Origin: an uncultured Prevotella sp.
GTDB taxonomy: Bacteria > Bacteroidota > Bacteroidia > Bacteroidales > Bacteroidaceae
DNA: 55,836 nt
NCBI GenBank assembly: GCA_900316295.1
Contig: ONCJ01000017.1
Span: 1 to 55,836, forward strand
Reading direction: 5' to 3'
A program made the translations under genes and the position numbers. This document shows positions 8,212 to 18,613 of the stretch, piece by piece (position 1 is the first letter of the stretch; every line of letters begins with the position of its first letter). Under the pieces are notes generated by a model, which worked only from the letters and a program-made list of their open reading frames with translations, did no database searches and was not told the origin of the DNA.

Positions 8212-9369
8212 ATGAAAGGCTCTTTCCCAATAGAAAAATTTCAGGATATACAGACTCCGTTCTATTATTATGATACGGAGGTGCTGCGAGACACTCTGCG
8301 AGCTATCAACAAATACGCAGGACAATACGAAGGATTTGAGGTTCACTATGCTATCAAGGCTAATGCCAACCCCAAGATACTCAATATCATCTGCCAGTCA
8401 GGACTTGGTGCCGACTGTGTCAGCGGTGGTGAGATACAGAGATGTATTGAGGCTGGCTTTCCAGCCAAGAAGATAGTCTATGCAGGTGTTGGGAAGAGCG
8501 ACTGGGAGATCAATCTCGGACTGGATAAGAATATATTCTGCTTTAACGTAGAGAGTGTTGCCGAGCTGGAAGTTATCAACCAACTGGCTGAAGCTAAAGG
8601 CAAGGTGGCGAACGTCTGCTTCAGGATCAATCCTGACGTGGGTGCACATACACATGCCAAAATCACTACCGGACTGGCTGAGAATAAGTTTGGCATCTCT
8701 ATGAACGACATGATGAATGCTATAGCCGCCGCACTGTCGATGGCGAATGTCAATCTGATAGGACTACATTTCCATATAGGCTCTCAGATACTCAACATGG
8801 ACGACTTCGCAGCGCTATGTAATCGTATCAACGACTTGCAAGACCTGTTGGAAAAGCAGAAGATAAAGCTCGAGAATATCAATGTCGGTGGCGGACTGGG
8901 AATCGACTATCAGCACCCCAACCGTATGCCCATACCCGATTTTGAGTCGTATTTCAAGACGTATGCCCGCCATCTTCACCTACGTCCTGGTCAGAAACTA
9001 CACTTCGAACTGGGAAGAGCAGTAGTTGGACAGATGGGGTCGCTTATCACACGTACCCTCTACGTCAAGCAAGGTACTGCCAAGCAGTTTGCCATTGTTG
9101 ATGCAGGCATGACTGACCTCATCCGACCAGCTCTCTATCAGGCATATCATAAGATAGAAAACCTGTCGAGTGACGAACCTGTGGAGACATACGATGTCGT
9201 GGGTCCTATCTGTGAGTCGAGTGATGTCTTTGCTAAATCCGTCGATATCAACAAAACCCATCGTGGCGACCTCATCGCACTAAGGTCGGCTGGTGCTTAT
9301 GGTGAAATCATGGCGAGTCAGTATAACTGTAGACAACTACCTAAGGGATACATTACAGAGGATCTATAA
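8212..9369 (+). CDS. lysA: Diaminopimelate decarboxylase
   Basis: Decarboxylates meso-diaminopimelate to lysine, the last step of the pathway. 385 residues; fold type III PLP enzyme. The PLP lysine is K49 in HYAIKANANP. The glycine loop GGGLGIDY and the HFHIGSQI motif are present, and GPICESSDVFAK carries the active-site cysteine of the partner subunit. Length is close to the family norm of about 390-420. The next gene starts on the base after the stop codon, so the downstream glycosyltransferase is co-transcribed. Confidence 0.95.
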   Translation: MKGSFPIEKFQDIQTPFYYYDTEVLRDTLRAINKYAGQYEGFEVHYAIKANANPKILNIICQSGLGADCVSGGEIQRCIEAGFPAKKIVYAGVGKSDWEINLGLDKNIFCFNVESVAELEVINQLAEAKGKVANVCFRINPDVGAHTHAKITTGLAENKFGISMNDMMNAIAAALSMANVNLIGLHFHIGSQILNMDDFAALCNRINDLQDLLEKQKIKLENINVGGGLGIDYQHPNRMPIPDFESYFKTYARHLHLRPGQKLHFELGRAVVGQMGSLITRTLYVKQGTAKQFAIVDAGMTDLIRPALYQAYHKIENLSSDEPVETYDVVGPICESSDVFAKSVDINKTHRGDLIALRSAGAYGEIMASQYNCRQLPKGYITEDL

Positions 9370-10578
9370 ATGGAGCAGTTTTTTGACATCATAACTATAA
9401 CATCAACTGGAGCATTACTCTTGATTGCACTTATCGCCCCACTTTGTAGTGGATTCTACAGGTGTGGTCGACTGATAAGAAATAAGGTTGACACGTCTGA
9501 AGGTATCGAAAACACAAATGAGGATACAGAAGACGTGACTGAGAATATCAAAGAGTCGACGACATTACCCACGATATCCATCATACTGAATATTGAGGGT
9601 GAGAGCGAAGCTCTGCGTCACAACCTCCCGATATATCTTCAGCAAGACTATGCTGGAGAATATGATGTCATCATTATCATCCGAAAGGGTGACCATGAGG
9701 TTGAGGATGTGCTCTCACGCTATGAAGACAATCCACACGTCTACTCCACTTACGTGCCAGATAGCGCTCGATACATGAGCAAGCCCAAACTTGCCGTAAC
9801 ACTTGGAGGTAAAGCATCGAAGAGCGACTGGCTGATGCTTGCTGATGTCAACTCAGCTCCACTGTCAGACCATTGGCTGACCGTTATGGCTGCAAACATC
9901 AACAACGGAACAGACATGGTACTGGGCTATTGCCAGTATACACCAGAGATGTCGTCGTTCCGCAGATTCATTCGTCTGCACTCTCTCTCTTATCTGCTTG
10001 GTCAGAGCTTCAACGGTACACCATATCGCTCTATAGGTAAGAACATTCTCTTCCGTAAATCGATGTTTCTTGATCAGGACGGCTACAGAGGCAATCTGAA
10101 ATATACTGGTGGCGAATATGATTTTTTGGTAAATAAGTTTGCCACATCCCATAACACCAGTACAGAGATAAACTATAGGGCATGGCTTCAGACCGAACTG
10201 CCAACCGAGAAAAACTGGCGTAACACCCAGCTGTTTTATCAGGAGAACCGCAAACATCTGAATCGCTCACTTCGACATCGATTGCCTTACGTCTTCGACC
10301 AATGCGTGATGTGGTTTAGCTATCTACTCATAATTGCTACTATTGTCTATGCCGCTGTGACACAAAACTGGTTGCTTCTGGGTGCTGGAGTATTTTCACT
10401 AATACTGACCATCACACTACGTTGCTACTTCGCAAAGCGTTTCATCACAGATATGCACGAAGAGATAGCAACCTTCAAACTCATACCATTCGAACTGTCT
10501 ACTATATGGCATAATATGTATTTCAAGATGAAGTACCTACATTCTGATAAATATGATTTCATAAGTCATAAGATTTAA
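9370..10578 (+). CDS. Membrane glycosyltransferase, family 2-like
   Basis: 402 residues. An N-terminal membrane helix (about 9-30), a GT-A domain (about 65-250), then two membrane helices (about 310-350). The GT-A start (PTISIILNIEGESEALRHNL) and LMLADVNSAPLSDHWL resemble GT2 enzymes; the usual DXD is DVN here, and no QXXRW motif is visible, so it is probably not a processive synthase. Likely builds a cell-envelope glycan. It begins directly after lysA and ends one base before the next gene. Donor and acceptor unknown. Confidence 0.7.
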   Translation: MEQFFDIITITSTGALLLIALIAPLCSGFYRCGRLIRNKVDTSEGIENTNEDTEDVTENIKESTTLPTISIILNIEGESEALRHNLPIYLQQDYAGEYDVIIIIRKGDHEVEDVLSRYEDNPHVYSTYVPDSARYMSKPKLAVTLGGKASKSDWLMLADVNSAPLSDHWLTVMAANINNGTDMVLGYCQYTPEMSSFRRFIRLHSLSYLLGQSFNGTPYRSIGKNILFRKSMFLDQDGYRGNLKYTGGEYDFLVNKFATSHNTSTEINYRAWLQTELPTEKNWRNTQLFYQENRKHLNRSLRHRLPYVFDQCVMWFSYLLIIATIVYAAVTQNWLLLGAGVFSLILTITLRCYFAKRFITDMHEEIATFKLIPFELSTIWHNMYFKMKYLHSDKYDFISHKI

Positions 10579-10579
10579 T

Positions 10580-11737
10580 ATGAAAATTGTTCACTACATC
10601 CCAGCTATCATCAAGACAGACATCGTCTCAGATGAACTTCTCAGCATAGTCAATGTCATGCGTGACTATGCCGACGTACGCCTTGTGGCAGGCAAAGAGA
10701 GCATAAGCAGCATATTTGGAGAAGAGAAACCCGACCTCATTCACGTTCATGGCTGCTGGGACTATCATGCGTCGCGGCTCATTCAGGATGCCAGTCAGCG
10801 TGGCATCGCTACCGTAGTGTCTACGCACGGGGGATTTACGCCTTTTACGATGACCAACGAAAAACGATTGGAAAAGCGCGCCCGAATGTTGGTATACCAG
10901 AACAGCACTATAAAGGATGCTGACGCTGTAGTGATATCAACCAAGGAAGAACTTGATAACTTTGAGTTGATGAAGATACAGAAGAACACCCAGCTTGTAC
11001 CAGCCTATCTGCTCAACTCCAAGGTGAAGCTACAGGAAGTAGTAGGGATATTGCTATCACTCTATCGTAAGGTGATAGATAGTCGCTATCGTAACTACCT
11101 AACCAACAAAGAGAAAGACATCATTCGACGTATCGTACATATAGGATGTTCGCAGCCTGACTATATATCAAAATCAACCAATGTCACAGCTGCTGATTAC
11201 GAGTCGCTTACTGATGAGCAATGGCGCAGATTGCTGTTCTATGCGAAAGACGAACACATAGAAGATATCTTTGTCAAAGGATGTAGGTATGAGGGATTGA
11301 CAATTCCCGATATAGATGTAGACCAAATACCACGTTTTGACAGTAAGATTGAGAAAAACGACGGAGTGGAATATGCTAAAGAGATTGCAAAGACTAAGTC
11401 CAGTCTGAAGCATAAGGTGGAACAGGACACCAATACTAACGAGAAAGCTATAAGAAACATAATATATCTTATAGCCGATATCAAGGAGCATGTACGTAGA
11501 AGGTCAGTCAGCATGCGCCACTTCACCACCCTTTTCCGATTACTACAGACAGAAGACTATGACGAAGACAAACTAAACGAGCTGCTCGGACTCGTCAATC
11601 TGAGAAAGCCCATGCAGCGTATACTCTGTATTCTACATGAAGACCTGTATCTCTCTGAAGGCTTCTTGCCCATCGGCATGACCAATGACAGTAAGGTACA
11701 AGAAACAAGAAAACTAATCACACTATGCAAGATTTAA
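10580..11737 (+). CDS. GT4-like N-terminal domain protein lacking the catalytic half
   Basis: 385 residues. Residues 1-150 look like the N-terminal Rossmann half of a GT4 glycosyltransferase (KPDLIHVHGCWDYHASRL, VVSTHGGFTPF, ADAVVISTKEE). After LVPAYLL at about 148 the expected C-terminal domain with a nucleotide-sugar EX7E motif is missing; it is replaced by charged, mostly helical sequence to the end. It may be a non-catalytic partner of the neighbouring GT2 protein or a diverged enzyme. Its end overlaps the fbp start by 13 bases. Confidence 0.6.
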   Translation: MKIVHYIPAIIKTDIVSDELLSIVNVMRDYADVRLVAGKESISSIFGEEKPDLIHVHGCWDYHASRLIQDASQRGIATVVSTHGGFTPFTMTNEKRLEKRARMLVYQNSTIKDADAVVISTKEELDNFELMKIQKNTQLVPAYLLNSKVKLQEVVGILLSLYRKVIDSRYRNYLTNKEKDIIRRIVHIGCSQPDYISKSTNVTAADYESLTDEQWRRLLFYAKDEHIEDIFVKGCRYEGLTIPDIDVDQIPRFDSKIEKNDGVEYAKEIAKTKSSLKHKVEQDTNTNEKAIRNIIYLIADIKEHVRRRSVSMRHFTTLFRLLQTEDYDEDKLNELLGLVNLRKPMQRILCILHEDLYLSEGFLPIGMTNDSKVQETRKLITLCKI

Positions 11738-13692
11738 GATATTTGAGACTTCTTGCAATGTCCTTCCCCAATGTGGCGGAGGCAAGCAAGGAGATAATCA
11801 ACCTACAAGCAATACTCAACCTACCTAAAGGTACAGAACATTTTCTGGCTGACATTCATGGTGAGCATGAGGCTTTCCAGCACGTGCTGAAGAATGCGTC
11901 AGGCAACATCAAGCGTAAAGTAAACGAGGTCTTTGGCGACTCTCTTACAAAATACGAGAAGCGTGAGCTTTGTACATTGATATATTATCCAGAACAAAAA
12001 CTAGAACTGGTAAGACAGACACAAAAAGACCTCGACCAATGGTACCATATTACTATCAAACAACTGGTAGAAGTATGCCATGAAGTGTCTGCCAAGTATA
12101 CGCGTTCTAAGGTACGCAAAGCTTTACCTGACGACTTCAGCTATATCATTCAGGAGCTTCTCCATGAACGCACCGATGATGAGGATAAGGTAGAATATGT
12201 AGGAGCCATCATTGACACCATTATAAGTACTGGCAGGGCTGACGACTTCATAACAGCCATCTCCATTGTCATCCAGCACCTCATCATCGACCAGCTACAT
12301 CTGCTTGGCGACATCTTTGATCGTGGTCCAGGTGCTCACATCATCCTCGACACGCTGAAGCCACTACGCGACTGGGACATTCAGTGGGGCAACCACGACA
12401 TCCTTTGGATGGGAGCCAGTGCCGGCAATGATGCATGTATATGTAATGTGCTACGCATTGCGTTGAGGTACGCCAATATGTATACTATAGAAGAAGGTTA
12501 TGGCATCAATCTCGTACCACTTGCTACATTCGCAATGGAGACATACAAGGACGACCCTTGTAGCGAGTTTATACCAAAGATGCTGGGCGAAGACACGCTC
12601 GGTGACAAGCAACGCTATCTGTATGCACAAATGCACAAGGCTATTGCGGTGATACAATTTAAGTTAGAAGCACAGATCTATCATCGCAACAAAAGCTGGA
12701 ACATGGAGGATCGCGACTTGTTGTCAGCAATAGACTTCAACAACCACACATGCTGCGTTGATGGTAAATGGCACCCTATGCGGTCGTGCCACTTCCCCAC
12801 CATTGATCCCCACTCGCCCATAACGCTCACACCTGAGGAACAGACTGTCATGGAGAGTCTGCATCACTCGTTTATGATAAGTGAGAAACTGCGCAAACAC
12901 ATTCGTATGATACTTCGTCATGGATGTATGTACGCCGTAGTCAACAACAACCTGCTCTTCCACGCATCAATGCCACTCAACGAAGATGGTACGCTTCGAC
13001 ATGTAGAGATTATGCCAGGCAAGTCGTTATGTGGCAAAGACCTGATGCACAATATAGGTATGATGGTGCGTGCAGCCTTCCAGAACGACACCTCTGCCGA
13101 AGAACGCCAGTATGCCATCGATTACTTTCTCTACTTGTGGTGCGGTCCAGACAGCCCATTGTTCGACAAAGCAAAGATGGCTACATTCGAACGTTATTTC
13201 ATAGCCGATCCAGATACACATCACGAGGAGAAAGGATACTACTTCAAATTCCGTAATGACGAAAAGATTATCGACATGATACTTGATGCCTTCGAAGTGC
13301 AGGGGGACAACCGACACGTCATCAATGGTCATGTTCCTGTTCATGTAGTAAAGGGTGAAACTCCCATTCGCGCTGGAGGAAAACTGATGGTCATTGACGG
13401 AGGTTTTGCCGAACCATACCATAAGGAAACTGGCATTGCAGGATATACACTTGTCTATCATAGCCGCGGACTGGAACTCGTACAGCACGAACCGTTCACA
13501 AGTACCAAGGAAGCCATCGAACGCGGACTCGACATTAAGAGCACACGACAGATCATAGAAATGTCGAAGCGTCGCATGCGTGTGGCTGACACAGACAAAG
13601 GTAGGGAGATAAAGAAGCAGATCCTTGACCTCAAGGACCTGCTCTATGCTTATCGTCACGGCATTATTGCTGAGAACGAACGTAAGAGATAA
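11725..13692 (+). CDS. fbp: Class III fructose-1,6-bisphosphatase
   Basis: Hydrolyses fructose-1,6-bisphosphate in gluconeogenesis. 655 residues, the size of the Firmicutes/Bacteroidetes class III enzyme. Metallophosphatase motifs are readable in order: LADIHGEHEAF (D43, H45), LLGDIFDRGPG, WGNHDILWMG, then ILRHGCMY and VINGHVPV. The ATG at 11725 lies inside the previous gene, giving a 13-base overlap and probable coupling. It lies last in a lysA-GT-GT-fbp run, which is a strange place for a central-metabolism gene. Convergent with the leftward gene that follows after 35 bases. Confidence 0.95.
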   Translation: MQDLRYLRLLAMSFPNVAEASKEIINLQAILNLPKGTEHFLADIHGEHEAFQHVLKNASGNIKRKVNEVFGDSLTKYEKRELCTLIYYPEQKLELVRQTQKDLDQWYHITIKQLVEVCHEVSAKYTRSKVRKALPDDFSYIIQELLHERTDDEDKVEYVGAIIDTIISTGRADDFITAISIVIQHLIIDQLHLLGDIFDRGPGAHIILDTLKPLRDWDIQWGNHDILWMGASAGNDACICNVLRIALRYANMYTIEEGYGINLVPLATFAMETYKDDPCSEFIPKMLGEDTLGDKQRYLYAQMHKAIAVIQFKLEAQIYHRNKSWNMEDRDLLSAIDFNNHTCCVDGKWHPMRSCHFPTIDPHSPITLTPEEQTVMESLHHSFMISEKLRKHIRMILRHGCMYAVVNNNLLFHASMPLNEDGTLRHVEIMPGKSLCGKDLMHNIGMMVRAAFQNDTSAEERQYAIDYFLYLWCGPDSPLFDKAKMATFERYFIADPDTHHEEKGYYFKFRNDEKIIDMILDAFEVQGDNRHVINGHVPVHVVKGETPIRAGGKLMVIDGGFAEPYHKETGIAGYTLVYHSRGLELVQHEPFTSTKEAIERGLDIKSTRQIIEMSKRRMRVADTDKGREIKKQILDLKDLLYAYRHGIIAENERKR

Positions 13693-13727
13693 TTTCTTAT
13701 CGGACGTGTCTACTGGATCCGAGGGTT

Positions 13728-14501
13728 TCAGCCTTTAGCTGGTTCCAGGATATAGATACCCGTTATGGCTGCACCACTGCCGAAACACCCTGATGGCGGA
13801 CCAAAGAGTGAACGGATGACAAGGAAATGGTCGTAGAACTTCACGCTGAAGGTATACCCACAATATGGTATGGTGTATTCGAAGTTGCCATTATCTGGCA
13901 GAAAGAGTCCGCTGGCATCTACCAGGGCATCATTACCACCATTGTATGGTCCGCTGTCACGACGTATCGATAGCGTGTAGCTGTCATCATTCATGCTACC
14001 CCAAAGGGTCAGCTCGCCCTTTACGTGCATCGGATTTTCGTATAGATACCTGCCACCACGATCCCATCCTTCCATCCTGAAGTTTTTTCCTTCAATATAT
14101 GGACTGCTATACATGCCTGGCTCACGATTGATGGGACTGGCATATTTGTCCTTGAACTTCTTCATCTTCACCTTGTTGCCGTTAGGTTGAGTGATGCCAA
14201 TCAGGTCACCACCCTTAATCTCACAACGCATAAAGTACATGAAGTTCACTCCGTCATTATCATTGTAGATGCGGATATCATACATACCGTCGGTCTCATA
14301 TCCTGCGACATTATATATAGCTTCATATTCAACATTGTCCTCAAACATCTCACCAGTCATTACACCATCCTTAACGGCACAAGCCAGTTTGACGTCACTA
14401 CCATTGATCTTACCTTTCCAGAAGTAGTACTCCATATCGCCAGCAAAAAGCTGTAAGGAAAGGGTCGTGACAAATAGGAGAATAAAACATTTTGCTTTCA
14501 T
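13728..14501 (-). CDS. Secreted protein of unknown function
   Basis: 257 residues with a clear signal peptide (MKAKCFILLFVTTLSLQLFA, cut near AGD). The mature part is beta-rich with many aromatic and glycine turns (WKGKINGSDVKLACAVKDG; VKFYDHFLVIRSLFGPPSG). No known catalytic motif is visible. It is single-copy, with its own promoter (14531-14560) divergent from kdsB. Confidence 0.6.
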   Translation of the reverse strand: MKAKCFILLFVTTLSLQLFAGDMEYYFWKGKINGSDVKLACAVKDGVMTGEMFEDNVEYEAIYNVAGYETDGMYDIRIYNDNDGVNFMYFMRCEIKGGDLIGITQPNGNKVKMKKFKDKYASPINREPGMYSSPYIEGKNFRMEGWDRGGRYLYENPMHVKGELTLWGSMNDDSYTLSIRRDSGPYNGGNDALVDASGLFLPDNGNFEYTIPYCGYTFSVKFYDHFLVIRSLFGPPSGCFGSGAAITGIYILEPAKG

Positions 14502-14530
14502 ATCAGTAAATATTTTGGTTTAGGTCGCTA

Positions 14531-14560
14531 CAAAGATACGATTTTTCTGTACCTTTGCAA
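14531..14560 (-). promoter_or_regulatory. Leftward promoter of the secreted protein gene
   Basis: On the minus strand, TTG at 14560-14558, 19-bp spacer, TATCTTTG at 14538-14531. It overlaps the kdsB -7 box on the other strand. Confidence 0.65.
14550..14557 (+). promoter_or_regulatory. -7 box of the kdsB promoter
   Basis: TACCTTTG at 14550-14557, 25 bases before the kdsB ATG. There is no good -33 TTG. It sits inside the spacer of the divergent leftward promoter, so the two should compete. Confidence 0.5.
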
Positions 14561-14582
14561 AAATAATGATAAAAATTTAATC

Positions 14583-15332
14583 ATGCAAAACTTAAAATTC
14601 ATTGGTATCATCCCGGCACGATATGCCTCCACGCGTTTTCCTGGTAAGCCATTAGCAATGCTCGGAGGTAAGACTGTAATACAAAGAGTTGTCAATCAAG
14701 TCTCTACAATACTTCATGACGTTTATGTAGCAACAGATGACGAAAGGATATTCAGCACAGTAGAATCGTTTGGTGGTAAAGCTGTCATGACACGAGCCGA
14801 CCACAAGAGTGGCACAGACCGCATCTGTGAGGCTCTTGATAAGATTGGCGGCAGCTATGACGTAGTGATCAACATTCAGGGCGACGAGCCGTTTATTCAG
14901 CCCTCGCAGATTCGCACCGTGATGGAGTGCTTCGACAATCCGCAGACACAGATAGCCACTCTCGGAAAACCCTTTGAGAGCATTGAGGCGGTGGAGAATC
15001 CCAACTCACCAAAGATAGTGCTCGACAACAACAACTTTGCCATGTACTTCTCACGCTCTCCAATACCCTTTATCCGAGGCAAAGAGAAATCTGAGTGGCT
15101 TGGCAGCTACACCTTCCTGAAGCACATCGGCATGTATGCCTATCGCACGGAGGTGCTCCGAGAGATTAGCGCCCTACCCCAGTCTTCACTCGAAAAGGCT
15201 GAGAGCCTGGAACAGCTTCGTTGGCTTCAGAACGGCTACCGTATCAAGGTGGGGCTCACCGACGTTGAGACAATCGGCATAGATACTCCAGAAGACCTTG
15301 CAAGGGCGGAGGAGTTTCTTCTTAAAGGTTAG
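14583..15332 (+). CDS. kdsB: 3-deoxy-manno-octulosonate cytidylyltransferase (CMP-KDO synthetase)
   Basis: Activates KDO with CTP for lipopolysaccharide inner core synthesis. 249 residues, the family length. N-terminal IIPARYASTRFPGKPLA binds the nucleotide; NIQGDEPFI holds the metal aspartate; the C-terminal GIDTPEDLARAEEFL is also typical. It is monocistronic and ends at a shared bidirectional terminator (15354-15382). Confidence 0.96.
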   Translation: MQNLKFIGIIPARYASTRFPGKPLAMLGGKTVIQRVVNQVSTILHDVYVATDDERIFSTVESFGGKAVMTRADHKSGTDRICEALDKIGGSYDVVINIQGDEPFIQPSQIRTVMECFDNPQTQIATLGKPFESIEAVENPNSPKIVLDNNNFAMYFSRSPIPFIRGKEKSEWLGSYTFLKHIGMYAYRTEVLREISALPQSSLEKAESLEQLRWLQNGYRIKVGLTDVETIGIDTPEDLARAEEFLLKG

Positions 15333-15353
15333 ACAAGAAGTTAGGAGAAATAA

Positions 15354-15382
15354 AAAGAGCGAGGATTTGTGCCTCGCTCTTT
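15354..15382. terminator. Bidirectional terminator between kdsB and thrS
   Basis: AAAGAGCGAGG (15354-15364), 7-base loop, CCTCGCTCTTT (15372-15382), with A residues before and T-rich sequence after. It serves convergent kdsB and thrS. Confidence 0.85.
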
Positions 15383-15399
15383 CTTTATATATAGAGAAA

Positions 15400-17364
15400 T
15401 TAATCTCTTGGTTTCAGGTTGGTTGCCTTTAGCATATCGGCAACTTCATCGATAATGCGCTGAGCAAACTCTTCCTTGGTCATAGTGGCCTGCTCGCCAC
15501 CACCCTGCTTACGCATGCTTACGAGACCTTCGGCAGCCTCTTTCTCTCCTACGACAATCATGTAAGGTACACGCTTGAGCTCGTTGTCACGAATTTTTCG
15601 ACCAATCTTCTCGTTACGGTCGTCCACGTTGGCACGCACGCCACGAGCATCAAGGTATTGCTGTACCTCCTGTGCATAGTCATTGAACTTCTCTGAAATA
15701 GGCAGGATAGCTACCTGATCTGGTGTGAGCCATAATGGGAAGTGACCAGCGGTATGCTCGATGAGTACAGCTGTGAAGCGCTCCATAGAACCGAATGGTG
15801 CACGGTGAATCATCACTGGGGTCTGCTTGGTGTTGTCCTCAGCTGTATACTCCAGCTTGAACCGCTGTGGCAGGTTGTAGTCCACCTGAATGGTACCCAA
15901 CTGCCAGCGACGTCCGATGGCGTCCTTCACCATGAAATCGAGCTTAGGACCGTAGAAGGCAGCCTCACCAAGCTCAACCTTTGCCTCGAGTCCCTTCTCC
16001 TTACAAGCATCGATGATAGCCTGCTCCGACTCTGCCCATACCTCATCCGAACCGATGTACTTCTGCTTGTCATTAGGATCGCGCAGGGAGATCTGTGCTT
16101 CAACGTTTTCAAACTTAAAGATGGAGAACACAGCCTGAATAATATCCATGACGCGCAGGAACTCGCTCTTCACCTGCTCTGGGCGGCAGAAGATGTGGGC
16201 ATCGTCCTGTGTGAACGAACGTACACGGGTCAGTCCGTGCAGCTCACCACTTTTCTCATAGCGATAAACGGTACCAAACTCTGCAATACGAAGTGGCAGG
16301 TCCTTGTAAGAACGTGGCTTCGAAGCGAACACCTCACAATGGTGAGGACAGTTCATTGGTTTGAGCATATACTCCTCGCCCTCCTCTGGTGTAGTGATGG
16401 GGCGGAAAGCATCCTTGCTGTAATGTGCATAGTGACCTGATGTCACATAGAGGTTCTTACCTCCGATGTGTGGAGTGATAACCTCCTGATATCCGAAATT
16501 CTTCTGGATCTTACGAAGCATGTCCTGCAACTTCAGGCGCAGCTCGGTGCCCTTTGGCAACCAGATAGGCAAACCCTTGCCCACACGCTCGGAGAACATG
16601 AAGAGTTCCATCTCCTTACCAATCTTGCGGTGGTCGCGCTTCTTGGCTTCCTCCAGCATCACGAGATACTCGTCGAGCATCTTCTTCTTTGGGAAGGAGA
16701 TACCATAGATACGGGTCATCTGCTCACGCTCAGCATCACCGCGCCAGAAAGCGCCGGCAACACTCGTAATCTTAACGGCCTTGATGAGTCCGGTGCTCAC
16801 GAGGTGCGGACCGCGACAGAGGTCGGTGAATTCACCCTGCGTGTATGTAGAGATGGTTCCGTCCTCCAGATCCTGCTCGATGTGCTCACACTTGTAGGTC
16901 TGACCATCGGCACCAAACTCCTTCAGTGCGTCAGCCTTGGCAACCTCCTTGCGCACAACTGGCTCGTCCTTCTTGGCGAGTTCCATCATCTTTGCCTCAA
17001 TCTTTGGGAAGTCGCTCTCGCTGATTACGACACCATCCTTTGGCATTACATCATAGAAGAAGCCACTCTCTACGGCAGGACCGAAGCCGAATTGTATACC
17101 AGGATAGAGTTCCTGAAGAGCTTCTGCAAGCAGGTGGGCAGATGTGTGCCAGAAGGTGTGCTTACCCTCTTCGTCCTCAAACTTGTACAGGGCGATGGTA
17201 GCATCCTCATTGATCGGTCTGTTTAACTCTACTGTTTCACCATTGACACCGCAAGATACAACGTTGCGAGCGAGAGCCGGTGATATGCTCTCGGCGATTT
17301 GAAGTCCAGTGACGCCCTGTTCGTACTCACGTACAGAACCGTCGGGAAAAGTAATTTTAATCAT
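15400..17364 (-). CDS. thrS: Threonine-tRNA ligase
   Basis: 654 residues, full length. Order: TGS domain (1-62), editing domain with [11 protein letters not shown], class II catalytic core with [10 protein letters not shown] (zinc cysteine), motif 2 around [16 protein letters not shown], motif 3 near [10 protein letters not shown] with HTAGHFP, then the anticodon-binding domain. The gene is last of a leftward run after fcl with about 60 bases between them, so it may share the GDP-fucose transcript or have its own promoter in that AT-rich gap. Confidence 0.97.
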   Translation of the reverse strand: MIKITFPDGSVREYEQGVTGLQIAESISPALARNVVSCGVNGETVELNRPINEDATIALYKFEDEEGKHTFWHTSAHLLAEALQELYPGIQFGFGPAVESGFFYDVMPKDGVVISESDFPKIEAKMMELAKKDEPVVRKEVAKADALKEFGADGQTYKCEHIEQDLEDGTISTYTQGEFTDLCRGPHLVSTGLIKAVKITSVAGAFWRGDAEREQMTRIYGISFPKKKMLDEYLVMLEEAKKRDHRKIGKEMELFMFSERVGKGLPIWLPKGTELRLKLQDMLRKIQKNFGYQEVITPHIGGKNLYVTSGHYAHYSKDAFRPITTPEEGEEYMLKPMNCPHHCEVFASKPRSYKDLPLRIAEFGTVYRYEKSGELHGLTRVRSFTQDDAHIFCRPEQVKSEFLRVMDIIQAVFSIFKFENVEAQISLRDPNDKQKYIGSDEVWAESEQAIIDACKEKGLEAKVELGEAAFYGPKLDFMVKDAIGRRWQLGTIQVDYNLPQRFKLEYTAEDNTKQTPVMIHRAPFGSMERFTAVLIEHTAGHFPLWLTPDQVAILPISEKFNDYAQEVQQYLDARGVRANVDDRNEKIGRKIRDNELKRVPYMIVVGEKEAAEGLVSMRKQGGGEQATMTKEEFAQRIIDEVADMLKATNLKPRD

Positions 17365-17424
17365 TGTACAAATTGATTATTTATATATTATAATATGTAT
17401 AACTCTTAAACTATGCGCTATGAA

Positions 17425-18594
17425 CTATCCTAAGCATTTCTTGTACCATTCGAACAACTTGCCTACTCCGTCTTCGATTTCCACCTTGTGGGTCCAACCG
17501 AGCGAGTGGAGCTTAGTCACGTCAATAAGCTTGCGCATTGTACCGTCAGGCTTGCTTGCATCAAATTCTACAACACCCTCGAAGCCAACAGCTTTAACAA
17601 CAAGTTCTGATAACTCTCGTATGGTGAGTTCCTTGCCCGTTCCTACGTTTATGTGGCAGTTGCGGATCTCTCCGAGTGCAGGTATCGCTCCGCCACGACC
17701 AGCCGAGTGGTTGCGGTCAACGGCTCCGTCGGTAGATGCTCCGAAGTGTACGCTGGAGTATTTCTCCATGCCGATAATGTCCGAGAAGTTCACATTCAGC
17801 AACACGTGAACCGAGGCATCTGCCATGTCCTCGCTCCAGAGAAACTCGCGTAATGGAGTTCCCGTGCCCCATAGCACCACCTTATTATTATATATACCGT
17901 GCTTCTCCAGTATGCCGAGGATTGTCTTCTCGTCAGCCTTGCCGTTGATACCCTCCACGGGACGTATGTCAAGATCCTTGCGTATAGCACCCCAATCACC
18001 GTCGTGAATGAGCTTTGCGAGATATATTTTACGCATCATCGCCGGCATCACATGCGAGTTCTCCAAGTGGAAGTTGTCGTTGGGACCATACAGGTTTGTA
18101 GGCATCACGGCGATGTAGTTGGTGCCGTATTGTAGGTTGTACGACTCGCACATCTTCAGTCCGGCGATTTTTGCTATGGCATACTCCTCATTTGTGTATT
18201 CCAAAGGCGAGGTCAGAAGCGCATCCTCCTTCATCGGTTGCGGTGCGTTCTTAGGATAGATGCACGTCGAACCGAGGAATAACAGCTTCTTCACTCCGTG
18301 GGCATACGACTCGCTGATGACGTTGCATTGCATCTTCATGTTCTGCATGATGAAGTCAGCACGATAGAGCGAGTTTGCCATGATGCCACCCACAAAGGCA
18401 GCAGCCAGTACCACTGCATCTGGTCGTTCCTCGTCAAAGAACTTCCTCACCGCCACCTGGTCTGTCAAGTCGAGCTCCTTGTGGCTTCTGCCGATAAGGT
18501 TTTCATATCCGCGAGCCTTCAGGTTGTTCCAGATGGCAGAGCCAACCAGCCCATGGTGCCCTGCCACATATATTTTACTGTTTTTATCTAACAT
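17425..18594 (-). CDS. fcl: GDP-L-fucose synthase
   Basis: NADPH-dependent epimerase/reductase converting GDP-4-keto-6-deoxymannose to GDP-L-fucose. 389 residues, longer than the 321 of E. coli because of an insertion before residue 250. Rossmann start VAGHHGLVGSAIW; the Ser-Tyr-Lys catalytic set lies in GSTCIYP and YAIAK. It sits 19 bases downstream of gmd in a manC-gmd-fcl run, giving a full path from mannose-1-phosphate to GDP-fucose, used for capsule or surface-protein glycosylation. Confidence 0.94.
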   Translation of the reverse strand: MLDKNSKIYVAGHHGLVGSAIWNNLKARGYENLIGRSHKELDLTDQVAVRKFFDEERPDAVVLAAAFVGGIMANSLYRADFIMQNMKMQCNVISESYAHGVKKLLFLGSTCIYPKNAPQPMKEDALLTSPLEYTNEEYAIAKIAGLKMCESYNLQYGTNYIAVMPTNLYGPNDNFHLENSHVMPAMMRKIYLAKLIHDGDWGAIRKDLDIRPVEGINGKADEKTILGILEKHGIYNNKVVLWGTGTPLREFLWSEDMADASVHVLLNVNFSDIIGMEKYSSVHFGASTDGAVDRNHSAGRGGAIPALGEIRNCHINVGTGKELTIRELSELVVKAVGFEGVVEFDASKPDGTMRKLIDVTKLHSLGWTHKVEIEDGVGKLFEWYKKCLG

Positions 18595-18613
18595 TTTGGT
18601 ACTGTCTCCTTGT

